From NCBI RefSeq assembly GCF_000220395.1, contig NW_004085882.1:1-64000 (forward strand): a stretch of 64,000 nt of DNA, given 5' to 3'. Shown piece after piece: positions 1 through 11,656 of this stretch (position 1 is its first letter; each line of letters starts with the position of its first letter). This stretch comes from Ichthyophthirius multifiliis (Eukaryota; Ciliophora; Oligohymenophorea; Hymenostomatida). The notes below the pieces were generated by a model that was given only the letters and a program-made list of their open reading frames with translations, made no database searches and was not told where the DNA came from. Made by a program: the position numbers and the translations under genes.

Positions 1-124
1 TCTAATTATAAATATAGAAGTATTTTAATATAATAATTTTCTTAAAAAAATTAATTAAATATTATTAATAACAATATATTGCATATTTTATTTAATATTA
101 AAATATAACTCTTAAATTTTATTT

Positions 125-160
<36 letters not shown>

Positions 161-588
161 TTATATTTTAAATATTATATACATTTGATATTTTTTTATC
201 ATAATAGTGTTTTTATTTATATTTTTATATTTTTTATTATTAATAAATATTTATATCTTGATAAAAAACTATTGTTGAATAAAATATATAACAATTTTTA
301 ATTTTTTTTTATTTATATATATAATTTCTAAATATATTTTTTCTTAAATATAAATTTTATAATTTTATATTAAACTATAATTTTATTTTTTAAAATATTT
401 AATTTTTTTTTAAAAAAAATCAATAATAATTATTATTTTTATTTATAAATTTAAATAAATAATATTTTTTTTATTTTATTTAATAAATTATAAAATAAAT
501 ATTTAATTTAAATAATTATTATATTTACTTATTGAAATTATTTTTGAAATTTTAAAACTTTTAATTTTCTAATTTTTTTATTTTATTA
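1..588. other. AT-rich intergenic sequence
   Basis: This is A/T-rich spacer at the 3' side of the minus-strand gene that follows, with an (AT)n run at about 129-158. I see no coding signal on either strand once the reading frame of the 589-1645 gene has closed at its TGA. Confidence 0.6.
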
Positions 589-1645
589 TCATTAATACCT
601 TTTTTATATAATATTATTTTAAAAAATTTATATCAAATACTTATTATCTTTATTGTTTAATAAAATATAATTTTATTTATTTTATATTGCTAATTTTTCT
701 TTTAGATTTTATAATTTCATTACTTTTTTTTAGAGTAATTTTTCTTTTTCAATTAAAATATCATTTAGTTACTAAATTCTATGTTTATTATTATAAGCTA
801 TTTTTTTATTTTCTTGTTTTTCTATATTTAATTTATTTTTAAATTCTTAAATTATATTAAAAATATTCTATCTTTCTTATCTTAATGATAATGCGAATTA
901 TTTCTCTATCTTTTATTTTTTTTAATCACATTCAAATGCAATTTTTTCTACATTTTTATAATTTTTTTATTTTAAAGATTATATTTTATGTTCTAAGATA
1001 ATTATTGAAATCAGTCTTTCTTCAACTAATTATAATTAATTTTTTTTCTACTTAATTCTTATTTTAATACATCCATATCTTATTCTCTTTATTTTAACTA
1101 ATATATTATATTATTAAATTCTTTTTTAATATTCTTTTTTTATTTTTATATTAAATAAGTCATATACATATATTTTTTGTTACTTCCATTTCTTATTATG
1201 CATTCTTAGTTAGTAATTTTGCTTAATTTTCACTATTTTTTAATTTTTCAGAATACAATTACAGTTAAAATCTATATTATTAATTTTCCTTTTTTATTAA
1301 TTTAATATGAAAAAAATTAAAAAAATAATATAAAATTACTCTATTTATTTATCGAAAATCTGCTTCGTATTTTTACAAAATAAATAAAGAATCTTTTTCT
1401 TAATTATCTATTTGAAAATAACTTTTTAAGTCAAATATATATTCTTATTATTAAGTATTCTATTTAATTAAGCAGTTTATAATTATTTCAATTTAATTTA
1501 ATAATTCTTTCGCTTCTTTTTAATTATCTTAATTAACATCCCATTAATTTTCCAAAAACTATTAAATTTCTTGAGATCCCTATTATTATTATTATTTTAT
1601 TTATAATTATTTAAATTTAGCTTTTACAATGGATTTTAATGACAT
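589..1645 (-). CDS. Coiled-coil protein, unknown function, multi-exon
   Basis: I do not recognise this gene. It reads with TAA/TAG as Gln from ATG at 1645 (MSLKSI). An intron at 1580-1627 (GTAAAAG...ATAATAG) joins in frame to GSQEIQQFLENQWDVNQ. The middle reads LKSYFQIDNQEKDS. Further short introns follow, one possibly only 26 nt (GTAG...TTAG). The C-terminal part is charged and helical, with EIEKQ/LKEK-type heptads, for example LNDILIEKEKLLQKK. It ends at TGA (complement of 589-591). A coiled-coil cytoskeletal or basal-body protein is possible, but nothing specific supports a role. The stretch is open for more than 1 kb without TGA, and the codon content fits protein. Exact exon borders in the middle are tentative. 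Confidence 0.6.
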
Positions 1646-1935
1646 AGAAACTTTATTATAAAGCTTTTTTACGAATTGATTAATGTCGTCTAATTAAGAA
1701 TAATCTTAAATATTTATATTTTTTTATTTTGCTATATTTTAGATATCTTATAAATGTTTTGGTTTTAAAGGAGACTCGCAATTATTTAATGTTTTAGATG
1801 AAATTCTACTAGTCTTAAAAATAGATTTTGATGTGTTGTCAGTACATGTGCTTTAATCAGTATTCAAATATGTGTTTACCTTTTGTTTTTATGCAATTTA
1901 TTAATTTTTGTCTTTTATTAAAAATATGAGACTTT
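1629..1935 (+). pseudogene. ORF interrupted by one in-frame TGA, unknown family
   Basis: From ATG at 1629 the frame reads MDFNDIETLLQSFFTN, meets a TGA at about 1677, then continues in the same frame through LMSSNQEQSQ and, after a T-rich stretch ending TTTTAG at about 1742, through YKCFGFKGDSQLFNVLDEIL and LLVLKIDFDVLSVHV. The second half has protein-like codon content (GGT, GAC, TCG, GTC, GTG) unlike the spacer. The TGA sits where a TGG (Trp) would read naturally. It could be a dead gene, a start at the internal ATG 1683, or a sequencing error. The first codons overlap the first exon of the minus-strand coiled-coil gene, so one of the two starts may be wrong. The family is not recognised and the 3' end is uncertain. 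Confidence 0.35.
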
Positions 1936-2494
1936 ATTTTTTTAGTTTCATGTATTTTTATTTAAATATAAATAATTTTATTTTAAATAAAAAAGAAGAA
2001 TATATTAATAAAAAACTAATAATTTTTTTTTTATAAATATAAAAATGTAATAATAATTTTATAATTTTTAATATTTTATATAATAACGCATATTAATTAA
2101 CAAGTATATTTTTATTTTAAAAAAAAAAAACTACAAACGATTTAATACATTTTAATTTGAAATATTTTTATTAATATATTTATAGAAAAGCTACATATAT
2201 TTAATTGCTTATATATAAAATAGTATATTTTAATTTATATATGCAAAATAAATAATTTCTTATATAAATATAATATAAAAATATATGCAATAGAAATTTA
2301 ATATAAATTAATTAAAATATTTGCTACAATAAAATTAAATAAAAATTTTTAATTTAATAATTTACATTATTAAAAAATCAATATAGACAATTAAAAAAGT
2401 GTTACAAATATTTTTTGATAATCTATATATTTATTTAAATATTAAAATTAAAACTAAAACTAAATACAAACATAATTTAAAAAAAAAATAACAA
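1936..2494. other. AT-rich spacer before the metal transporter
   Basis: Poly-A, poly-T and TATA-like sequence lead up to the NRAMP start. The frame of the preceding ORF stays open here only because TGA is rare in such sequence, and the translation is low complexity. No separate gene is visible. Confidence 0.5.
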
Positions 2495-3963
2495 ATGGAT
2501 TAAAATAAAAACGTTCAATAATGGATACAAATGGAAAAAAATGCCGATTCTATTGATATTAAATCATAAGAATATCAATTAGAAATATCCGAAAAATAAA
2601 CACAAATTACAAGTCTTACCGGTTCAGAAGAATAATAGCCATTTCGTTTTTCTTTCAGAGAATTATTATCATATTTAGGCCCAGGTTTATTAGTATCAGT
2701 GGCCTATTTAGACCCCGGTAATTTATCTGGAAATATAGATGCTGGAGTATCAAGTAGATATAGTTTAATTTGGGTACTATTATTAGCTACAATATTAGGA
2801 TATTTATTCTAAATAAGATCTATGATGATTGGATTGGCTACAAAAAAAGACATGGCAAAATTATGTCGGATATATTATCCTCCAAAAATATCGAAATTTT
2901 TATGGGCAATGTTTGAAATTGCAATTATAGGTGCTGATATATAAGAAGTATTAGGAAGTGCATTTGCTTTGAATATTTTGTTCGGAATCAAAGTTTGGGT
3001 GGGGGTCTTATTAACTATTTTTGCAGCTTTTTTAATACTATTATTTGCTAAAAAATTAGAAATTTTATTCGGAATTATGATCTCGATTATGGCCATAAGC
3101 TTTTTTGTGGAATTCATGGTTGTAAAACCGAATTATTTAGAGCTTTTATAAGGTATATTTATCCCTTCAATCCCTTATGAAAGCTCTTTTGATCCTCTGG
3201 TGGGCTTAATAGGGGCTGTTTTAATGCCACATAATTTATTTTTACATTCCTCTTTGGTTATGGATAAGAAAATAGAAAAAAAGAAATTAAAAAGTCTATT
3301 TTCTATTTAAAGGCAGAAGCAGGTCTTACACTTGCTTTAACTTTCTTTATTTCGATTACTGTTATTGGAACTTTTGCTTTTTGGTAAGGATCGGAAGATG
3401 GCAGTGGAATGGACTTGACTAATGCAGGGGATTTTATATATTAGAAGTTTGGAAGTTTCGCAAAATATATTTGGGGAGTTGGTTTGTTGGCTTCGGGTTC
3501 TTCCTCAACTTTAACTGGGACTATTGCTGGATAGTATATAATGAGTGGGTTTATTAAAATTAAAGTTAGTAAATTTAAAAGAGCGTTCTTTACAAGGGCG
3601 GTGGCTATTATTCCGAGTGTAATTATTGTGTTTGTGAACTTTTAGGATAATTTTAATAATTATTTGAATATTCTTTAGGCTATTTAGTTGCCGTTTGCCC
3701 TTATTCCACTTATTAGATTTTCGGCAAATAAATAAATTATGAATGAGTATGTTATTTCTAAAAATGAATTATTTTTTTTAAGCTCTTCTTCTATTTTAAT
3801 TGTTATTGTTAATTTTTATTAGTCATTTAAAGATAACTTTTATATGAACTCCTTTTGGAATTATGCGATTTTTGCATTAATGCTTATCTATTTTTCGTTT
3901 ATGTCTATTGTTTTATTAGTTAAAATTGAAAAAGATGAGGAATAAAATAGCATTATATAATGA
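2495..3963 (+). CDS. NRAMP: NRAMP-family divalent metal transporter, with a frameshift
   Basis: The product is a proton-coupled Fe2+/Mn2+ transporter of the NRAMP (SLC11) family, a multi-pass membrane protein of about 488 residues. The N-terminal cytosolic part is Q-rich. The hydrophobic core starts with SYLGPGLLVSVAYLDPGN, which holds the TM1 metal-binding DPGN motif (about 2709-2720). The TM6 signature MPHNLFLHSSLV follows at about 3224-3259. The first half is readable to KKIEKKKLKS. The second half resumes one frame away at YLKAEAGLTLAL. The shift lies at the run of seven A at about 3276-3282, so about one base is missing. Either the copy is broken or this is a homopolymer sequencing error; the rest is intact and ends at TGA 3961-3963. 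No introns are seen. Family assignment is secure from both signature motifs and overall hydropathy. Confidence 0.88.
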
Positions 3964-4090
3964 AATATGTTTATTATTATTTTTTATTTTTAAAAAAATA
4001 TTATATGTATAGTAAAAAATAATTCTTTTTATGTCATTGTTTTATAACAAGAAAAATATATATAGAATAGATTTTATTAAATATGAATTA

Positions 4091-4144
<54 letters not shown>

Positions 4145-4356
4145 AAACATTTTTTGACTTTTTTTATATATAAGAAAATATAATAACAAATTATTTTTAT
4201 GAATTTTAATTTAATTAAATATTTTTAACATTATTTATTTTAAAAAAAAAATTAATATAAAATTATTTATGCAAATAATATAAATAAGAATAAATAATAT
4301 TTAATTATTAAAAATATGATTATATTTTACAATTTTATTGTTTTTTTTTTTAAAAA
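3964..4356. other. Convergent 3' spacer with (AT)n run
   Basis: This lies between the 3' ends of the NRAMP gene and the minus-strand RAP-like gene. It holds an (AT)n tract at about 4099-4139 and short poly-A/T blocks. No gene is seen. Confidence 0.7.
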
Positions 4357-7095
4357 TCAATTATTTTATATTAAATTAATTTTATTTTACAGATTTTTAT
4401 GAAATTAATTTAAATCATTATTTTGGAAATCTTAATATTCTATAAAAACTACTTTATAGCCTTCCGTTTGTAAATAGAATAAATTATTTTAGTAATATCC
4501 TTATAAAACATTATAAACTCCATCAACAGTCAAATTATTATCTTTTACTTATATAACCACTTATAGTTCAGGGATTATAAAATCTGCATAATATGGGTAA
4601 AATAAAACAACATTTTTTTATAAATATTAATATTTTTATAATAAATAATCTTGTGTTGATTTTTTTAATTAAGATTCGTTTATAAAATTATAAAATATAT
4701 CAGAATTAATTATTTTTCTTAATAAATTTTATTCATTATAAGCATATCTTTAGTTAAGTTGATTTGAATTTTCGATTTCTTATGAAATCTAGTCTTCTAA
4801 ATAAAATTTTCTATCTTTAATCTTTTATTAGAAAAGCAATATATTATCATATGATTTATCTTTATTATTGATTTTTATATATGCTTATTTATATATTAAA
4901 AAAAATACCTATTTCAAGCTTTTAATTTGGTAGTTATTTTATTTTATCTTCAATTTTTTTAATATAGTAGGATGGGTTTTTAATTGATTAATCATCTGTA
5001 TTAAAGAATTAATGAATATCATTTTAAATTTAATATAAATAAATTTATATTTCATTTGAGAATATTTTTAATATATAATCTATAGTTAATATGCTTTCTA
5101 AAATATTCGGAAACATAGAAAATATATAAAAAAATTAATGAAAGCTTTAATTTTCTAGGTAAATTTTTGTATTTATTGTAAATCTAATTTTTTATTTAAA
5201 AACTATATTTTACTTAAAAAAAAATAAAAATTACTCATTCTTCTATTAATCCTTAGTATATAAAATATTAAAACTAATAGTTTCTAGTAAAGAGCCTATT
5301 TATTAAATAAAATTAAGTTATTTTTTGAATTAGACATATTCATAATTAATAAAATTTTTGAATTCAAAAGATTCTAATTATTATTTCAATTTTAGATAGT
5401 ATTTTTATTATTCTTAACTTGTAATAATTTATTACTATTTATTATTGTTTTAATTTTTAATATTTTTTAAATTTTCTTAATTATTTTAAATTTATTCCGA
5501 TTTCAATTTTGTAATAATTTTGCTTACTCTTTTTTAATTAATTTTATCGAATCTTTTATTTTAATTGTCGAAAATTTATAATTTTTCTTTATTTTTATAA
5601 TTTTCAATTTTAAAATTATTCTTCTGATTTTCTTAAGTTTATATTTGAATTTCATTAAGAAAGTAATCAAATTAAAAATAAATATTTTATTATTTTATAA
5701 AAAAAGAAAGCAATTATTATTATTTAAAATTATCTATTTTATTAACTCCTTATTATCTGCTATTTCTTAAAAGTTTATTTTATATAAAGACTTAAACACA
5801 TCAATTAATAAATGAGCATCTTGATTTTCTTTATTATTAATAAAATATTATTTTAATAATTAATTTAATATGTTTATTAAATTATTTATAATGTAATTCA
5901 AAAACAATTTATTTGTGTAGTTAAATCTAGATAATTAAGAAAACATTTTTAATATTAAAAATAAATCCTCCTCTTTATAACTTGTTATTCCGTTAATTAT
6001 TTAATCAAACAAATCAATTGTATATTTTTTTTCTCTTTTGGTAAATATGAATGATATTGCTGTTAGTTATTTTAACATTAAAATAGTCTATTTTTTTAAA
6101 AAAATATTAATATGAATATTAATTGATATTTATTTTTTACAAATTTTTATTATTCTTATTTATTATTTGTTTAAATATTATTTCTTTATATTATTTTTTA
6201 GATACTATATTTTTATTTTTTAATAATTTATTTAAAATTTATAATAATTGATACATTTAGGCTGTAATTCTTTTATATTTTTCTGGATAAAATTCCTCAA
6301 TAAATAAAAATGTAGTAGTGTTTATCAAATCAGATTCTATATTTTGTTTTTTAATTTAGGAATCTATATTTTCGTATTAATTAATAAACTGTATTTATTT
6401 AATTAATAAATTATATAAAATAAGTATTGATATTATACCTCTTAAGATATCATATTTAAATATTTTTTTGAAAGATTTTTTTATGTTAGTCCTGAATCAT
6501 ATAACTAATTAATTTTTCTTATTACAGCAATATATCTATTTAATTAAAAAATAGATAGCTTTTAATAAAATTGTTAAATTTATTAATCTTCTTAATTATC
6601 ATAATATTCAAAAAATTATTCTAATAACTTTTCTGAAACTAAACTATTGCTAATTCCAATCAAAATAATTTAAGCTTGTTAATAATGGGTTAATTCTTAA
6701 AAGTTTTAGCATAATTAATTAAAAAGAAATAAAAAAATAAGTTATTAATTTACTTTATTATTTATCAAAAAACTAATTAATTTAATTGCTTGTTAATTTT
6801 GTATGTTAAAGTTATTTTATAATAATAATACTTTTAAATTATTAAAATATTCCTTTTAATGAAAATTCATTTTACCTTATGGAATTATATTTACTAATTC
6901 ATCATCGGATAGACCTTAGAATTTTCTTTATAGTGCAAGTTTAAAAACGAGATCTTAATTTTCAGTTTTTAATGAACGTGAAATGTCTATTTTTTATTGG
7001 TATTATTATTCCATTAGAATCTGCCATTTAAATTTGGGTTGTTTTGAGGCTTGTTATGTTTCACAAAAACTATATTTTATTAATTTAGTTAGCAT
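4357..7095 (-). CDS. RAP-domain-like (FASTK-type) protein, probably organellar
   Basis: Start ATG at 7095 gives MLTKLIKYSFCETQQ, a basic N-terminus that could target mitochondria. Alpha-helical Q/N/L-rich sequence follows. The C-terminus reads YPYYADFIIPELQVVIQV, then LQTEGYKVVFIEYQDFQNND. That pattern (hydrophobic strand, D, acidic strand, then G-[YW]-[KR]-V) resembles the RAP domain, an endonuclease-like fold found in FASTK proteins that act on organellar RNA. Introns are recognisable: GTATAATATC...AAATACAG at about 6399-6447 joins SQE to FINQYENID, and a longer one at about 6106-6220 joins NKNI to TILMLKQLTA. At least one more occurs near 5190-5250. The stop is TGA at the complement of 4357-4359. 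The gene is clear; the RAP assignment is inference from pattern only. Confidence 0.6.
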
Positions 7096-7490
7096 TTTTT
7101 TTTATTTTATTTTTTAGGTTTATTTTGTTAAAATTTACATTATATTTAATTTTATATTTAATTTATTTTATTAGCATAAAATAAATATATTTAATTTTAT
7201 ATTAAATACTTAGTAAATTAGATTAGTTCTTAAATTTTTATAATGTATTGACGAAAAAAGTATTTTTTTATTTTTAAATTTAATTTTACTTTCTAATATG
7301 GGTTTAAATGTAATATATTCATTTTTAATTTTTTTAATATATATATTTTCATAACTATAAAAAATTATATATTTGTTCTTTTTTGATTTTTTTTAAAGAA
7401 TATTTAATTATAAAGTTATTTATTTATATATTAGTAAAATAGTCTATAACATTTTAATAAAAAGTTATAAATAAATTATATTTTAAAAAA
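7096..7490. promoter_or_regulatory. Divergent intergenic region (RAP-like gene / RING gene)
   Basis: About 395 bases separate two divergently transcribed start codons, so both promoters should lie here. The sequence is almost pure A/T. No defined element can be recognised. Confidence 0.4.
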
Positions 7491-9014
7491 ATGGGAGCAG
7501 GATGTACATCAAAACAAGTATATTTTTTAAATAAAAAAGAAAAAGAAATTTATTTATTACATAAAATAAATTTAAAAAGAAAAAACCTAATAAAGATGAA
7601 CATATAAATTAACCTTAATAGGTATAACAAATTCGAATAAATTAAAACTAATCAAATTAACCAATCAATGCACAATAACAAAATATATAAACTAATATAA
7701 ACTAATAAATTAACCATCAATAAAATGTAAATTAATAAATTCATTAAGGTTAATAAATTCTTAATCATTAAGGTTAATAAATTATAAATCGTTAAGGTTA
7801 ATAAATTCTAAATAATTAAGGTTAATAAGTTATAAATAATTAAGGTTAATATAATCCTAATCAATAAATACTATAATAATAAAATATTTAATAAAACATA
7901 CCATTGAATATTTAAGTAAAAACAAATAAATATTTTATTATATATTTAAATATAATATATTAATTTTTAGCAACAAGGGTCTTTAATAGTTATGTAAAAC
8001 GATATAATGATATTTAAAAAAAGTTTATAATTTATAATAAATTAATAATAAAATGATTAAATATAAATTAATTTTACTACATTAATTCCTGTAGAAATAA
8101 CCTTTTATTATGAAGTAGTTTAAAATAAAACTTTTTTTACAGAAATACACTAATCATTTACTAATTTTTCAAAAAAATAAACATTTACCTTTTAAGAAAA
8201 ATAAATAAATTAAACTTTAATTTCAGAACTTCCTTTTTAAATTTCTAGTTATCCTGTCGAAAAACATATTCTAGCTAACAATTAATGGCCTATAATTATA
8301 CATTATGTATACTTTTTTTAAAAATAAAATAAAATATATATATATATATTTAATATTTAATAGCAAGCATTAAATGGTTTCGATAATAAATAGATTTTTT
8401 GTTATTTAACTATTGAAAAAGAAAGCAATGGCTTTAAACCGAAATTAGTTAAATAAAAAATTCAAGTATTTTTTTTCTTTTTTATAAAAAAATTATTAGA
8501 ATTTTAATTAATTCATTATTTATTAAATTTAGTTTTTAAATGAAACTTATGAAATTTAAGAAATATATGGAATCGAAAATACTGATTTAGCTCCCAATTA
8601 ATTTGGTGAAAAGCTAGCATAGTATGTTTTTTTTTTAAAAAAAAAAAGTAATTAACAAATATAAATAAAGTGTTGAAGATTATCAAAAAGAATGCGTTAT
8701 TTGTTTTACTGATCTAATAGATACAATTATAATGCCTTGTAGGCATATGTGTATATGTATATAATGTGCTAAAGATTTTTAAAAATAAAAAAAGAATAAA
8801 TTATGTCCTATTTGTAGAAAAGGTTATAATACATTTTATTTATTTAATATTTATTAAATTACCTTTTTTAGAAATTTTGTCATTTTTAAGAATTAAAAAA
8901 CTAGAAAAATAATAAAAAGAAGTTCAAGAACTAGAAAAACAATAAAAGGAAGTTTAAGAACTAGAAGAATAATAAAAAGAAATTTAAAATGAATAATTAA
9001 TAGAACTAGATTGA
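7491..9014 (+). CDS. MGRN1/RNF157-type RING E3 ubiquitin ligase, N-terminally lipidated
   Basis: The N-terminus MGAGCTSKQ fits N-myristoylation at Gly2 with a possible palmitoylated Cys5. A Q/N-rich region follows, with an octapeptide repeat (listed separately). The core domain reads TLIPVEITFYYEVVQNK and YPVEKHILANNQWPI. The C3HC4 RING reads ECVICFTDLIDTIIMPCRHM, then CICIQC and KLCPICRK. MGRN1/RNF157/LOG2 ligases share this layout: myristoylation site, DAR2-like domain and C-terminal RING with the MPCRHMC spacing. The tail is a short charged coiled coil with repeated KEVQELEKQQ. I see about five introns of 45-75 nt (for example GTATAC...AATAG near 8307-8363). It ends at TGA 9012-9014. Its expected role is membrane-anchored substrate ubiquitination; the substrate cannot be told. 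Confidence 0.8.
7735..7852 (+). repeat. 24-nt tandem repeat encoding an NxQGQQIx octapeptide
   Basis: About five copies of a 24-nt unit built on the core ATTAAGGTTAATAA lie in frame inside the RING ligase gene. They translate (TAA = Gln) to octamers such as NHQGQQII, NRQGQQIL and NNQGQQVI. The copies differ at a few positions, so the array is coding and somewhat diverged, not a fresh expansion. Confidence 0.85.
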
Positions 9015-9174
9015 TAATTAAATAATATGATTAATAATAATAATTATAGTTATAAAGTTTATAAAAATAAAATATATATATATATAAATATATATGATAA
9101 AATACATTTTTTAAATATTTTTTTTTTTTTTTTTTTTTTGAAATAAAAAAAAATATAATTAAATCAATTAGTTT

Positions 9175-11451
9175 TCAATAATATTTTTTTTAGTTTATAT
9201 TTTTTTAGAAATTTTATATTTAAGATTACAAATTAGAAATAGTACTTCCAGCATCTTTACTGAATTTATTTAATTAAAGTTATGTTTAATTAAGTCTTTA
9301 ATTAATATTTTAGGTAGTAGAGAAATTATTATTTTTAAAATCATTACTATCATCTTCAACTTTCAACCCTTTTTTATGATATTTTGGAATCGTTTTTTTA
9401 CCTGATTATATATCTTTAATTAAATTATCTATATTTTCCATTGATGTATCATCAAAGCCCGATTTATTCTTTTTTTTGCAATATTAAAAAAAAAAGAAGG
9501 CTATTAAAACTACTGCAATTACTGGCATTTTAAAGTTTTCTGTAAAACTCCAAGAAGGACTTTAAGAATAAACTTAAAAAACTGAAATTTCTGTATGATT
9601 TTAATCTTTTTTTTAAAAAAATATATAAATAAATAATTATTTAAATTTATAAATGTTTTTTTTTTTTTTAACACAATTTACTTTATTCATAATATGCTAA
9701 TAAACCTAAATTATTACTATGCTTATATACTTAATATTAAAATACTCCTGAAGTGTCTCTATAATCTTTTTAATATTAATTATTTCCTAATCCAGGTAAA
9801 TAGAAACCTAAATCTAACATAATATCAAGGTTTCTAGATTTAAAATTCGTAACATTTAGTACTTTAGAAATTGGAGTTTCAATATTTTAAACGAAAATGT
9901 AATTATGTAAAAACAAAATAGATGTTTTTGATGTATCGATATTTTAACTTTCATTAATATCACCAGAATTAAGTTTTAAGAAGACTTATTTTATTTAAAT
10001 TTTTGTTTTGTTTTTTTTTTTAAAAAAATACCAGAACATTAACTTTTTTAAGATTTAATTTCATATATTGCTATTTCCATATTTTTTTAAAGTACAAATA
10101 TATTTTAACTATGCTATCCATCAACTGTGACATATTATATTTCTTCGAAAGTCTTAAATATATTTTAATATTATTATTTTTTATATTTTTATACAGGCTC
10201 GCATAATGGGTAAGCTGTTTATAAACTAATTTAATTGAAAAATCCGATTTATTTTTTAGCTTTATTTTTATATAAAATCGAATTTATATTTATTATATTA
10301 TACATGCATATACAGGAAAAGGATAATGCTTTTAAATATAAATAATAGGGTCTTTACTAAGAGCACTTTTTCCTACAAAAGTTCCATTTTTAAAGTAAAC
10401 ACTTTTTTTTTTTATAGAAAATAATATATAAATATATGTATATATAATTATAAATAAATACTGAATATGTCCTAAATAATCTCCAATTAATACATATTGA
10501 TTAGTTTTTTAAATATATATTTCAAAAGCTGTATATGTATTTTTAATATTACTATCTTATTATAAGTTAATGATAGAAAATTATAATTAGAATGAGAAAT
10601 TGTATAAATATTAAACATGCTTTTAATCATTATTTTTTTATTATTTATGATCTTCTTCTTTTTTATAATTTATTGTGGTATTGAATTCTGTAGAATTAAA
10701 TTATTAATTGTTTTATATTTAAACTTTTGTAGTTTTTATTTCATGAAATTTTATTTAAAAATCATATCCCAGTGTTGCTATTATAAGTTCATCATTTTAT
10801 TAAAGTAATGAATATTTATAAATCTTTTATTTTAAATAAAAATAAATACTTTATTTTATTATTTATACTTAATGGCCTGTTTATATTTCGTCTAGTTTCT
10901 TTCCTGTATTATCGTATAATATTAATAAATTATCTTCTGTAAAACATAACATTCCATAAAGTTAAGAAAAATCATTTGTTGAACTATATGATACATATCC
11001 TCTGCTTGATTTTAATTGCATAAATTCTATTTTTAATATCTTATTGTTTTCCTTTTTTTTATTAGTTTTGGTTTAATTTAGATTTTTAGTTTAGGTTTTT
11101 TACTTTAATTGTGAATTTATGAGTTATACTATCTTTAAATATTATATAATTATCAATATATTCTTATGGCAAATCTTGTGCTAATGAATATTTTTATAAT
11201 ATCTATTTTTTTATATTAATATTAATATGATATTTTTATATTTAAAATACTTTTTCGTCATAATTGTTTTTCAAATTATTAAAAAATCCTATTTTATCTA
11301 ACCTTTTTATTTATAAATATTTTAATTCCTTTTCTTTTTAAAATAAATCTTGGTCAAGAAGCCTTAATTATTCAGCTAAATCATTATTTTAATTAATAAT
11401 TTAATTCATAATAAATTAAAACATTAATAAAAAATAACAAAATTCAATCAT
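9175..11451 (-). CDS. Single-pass membrane protein with a propeller-like ectodomain
   Basis: The start at 11451 gives MIEFCYFLLMFQFIM, a signal-peptide-like leader. A charged region follows (NNDLAEQLRLLDQDLF). Beta-rich segments with repeat-like pattern come next: MLCFTEDNLLILYDNTGKKL, TNQYVLIGDYLGHIQY, VYFKNGTFVGKSALSKDP and EEIQYVTVDGQHSQNIFVL. This looks like a WD/PQQ-style beta-propeller. Near the C-terminus MPVIAVVLIAFFFFQYC is one transmembrane helix, followed by KKKNKSGFDDTSMENID and a Ser/Asn-rich cytosolic tail of about 80 residues. The topology is therefore type I, with the large domain lumenal or extracellular. No kinase follows, so it is not a typical IRE1 or PERK. Several introns are present. 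The stop is TGA at the complement of 9175-9177. The family is not recognised; propeller and topology are inferred. Confidence 0.6.
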
Positions 11452-11615
11452 TTATTTGTTTAATAATAGATTTTTTAAAATATTTTGGTTTTAAAAATAT
11501 TGAATATAAAAAAAATATTTTTTTTAAAAAATTAAAGATATTTTAAAAAATATAAAAAAATTTCAAAATCTATATGAATTAAAATAAACCAGAACAGAAT
11601 AAATAATATATATAT

Positions 11616-11652
<37 letters not shown>

Positions 11653-11656
11653 TAAT

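Noticed and set aside
7735..7852. GGTTAA-containing repeats considered as telomere-like
   Set aside because: The unit is 24 nt and in frame within a gene; ciliate telomeres of this group are C4A2/G4T2.
7735..7852. Direct repeats considered as a CRISPR array
   Set aside because: No constant repeat with unique spacers; a eukaryotic coding tandem repeat.
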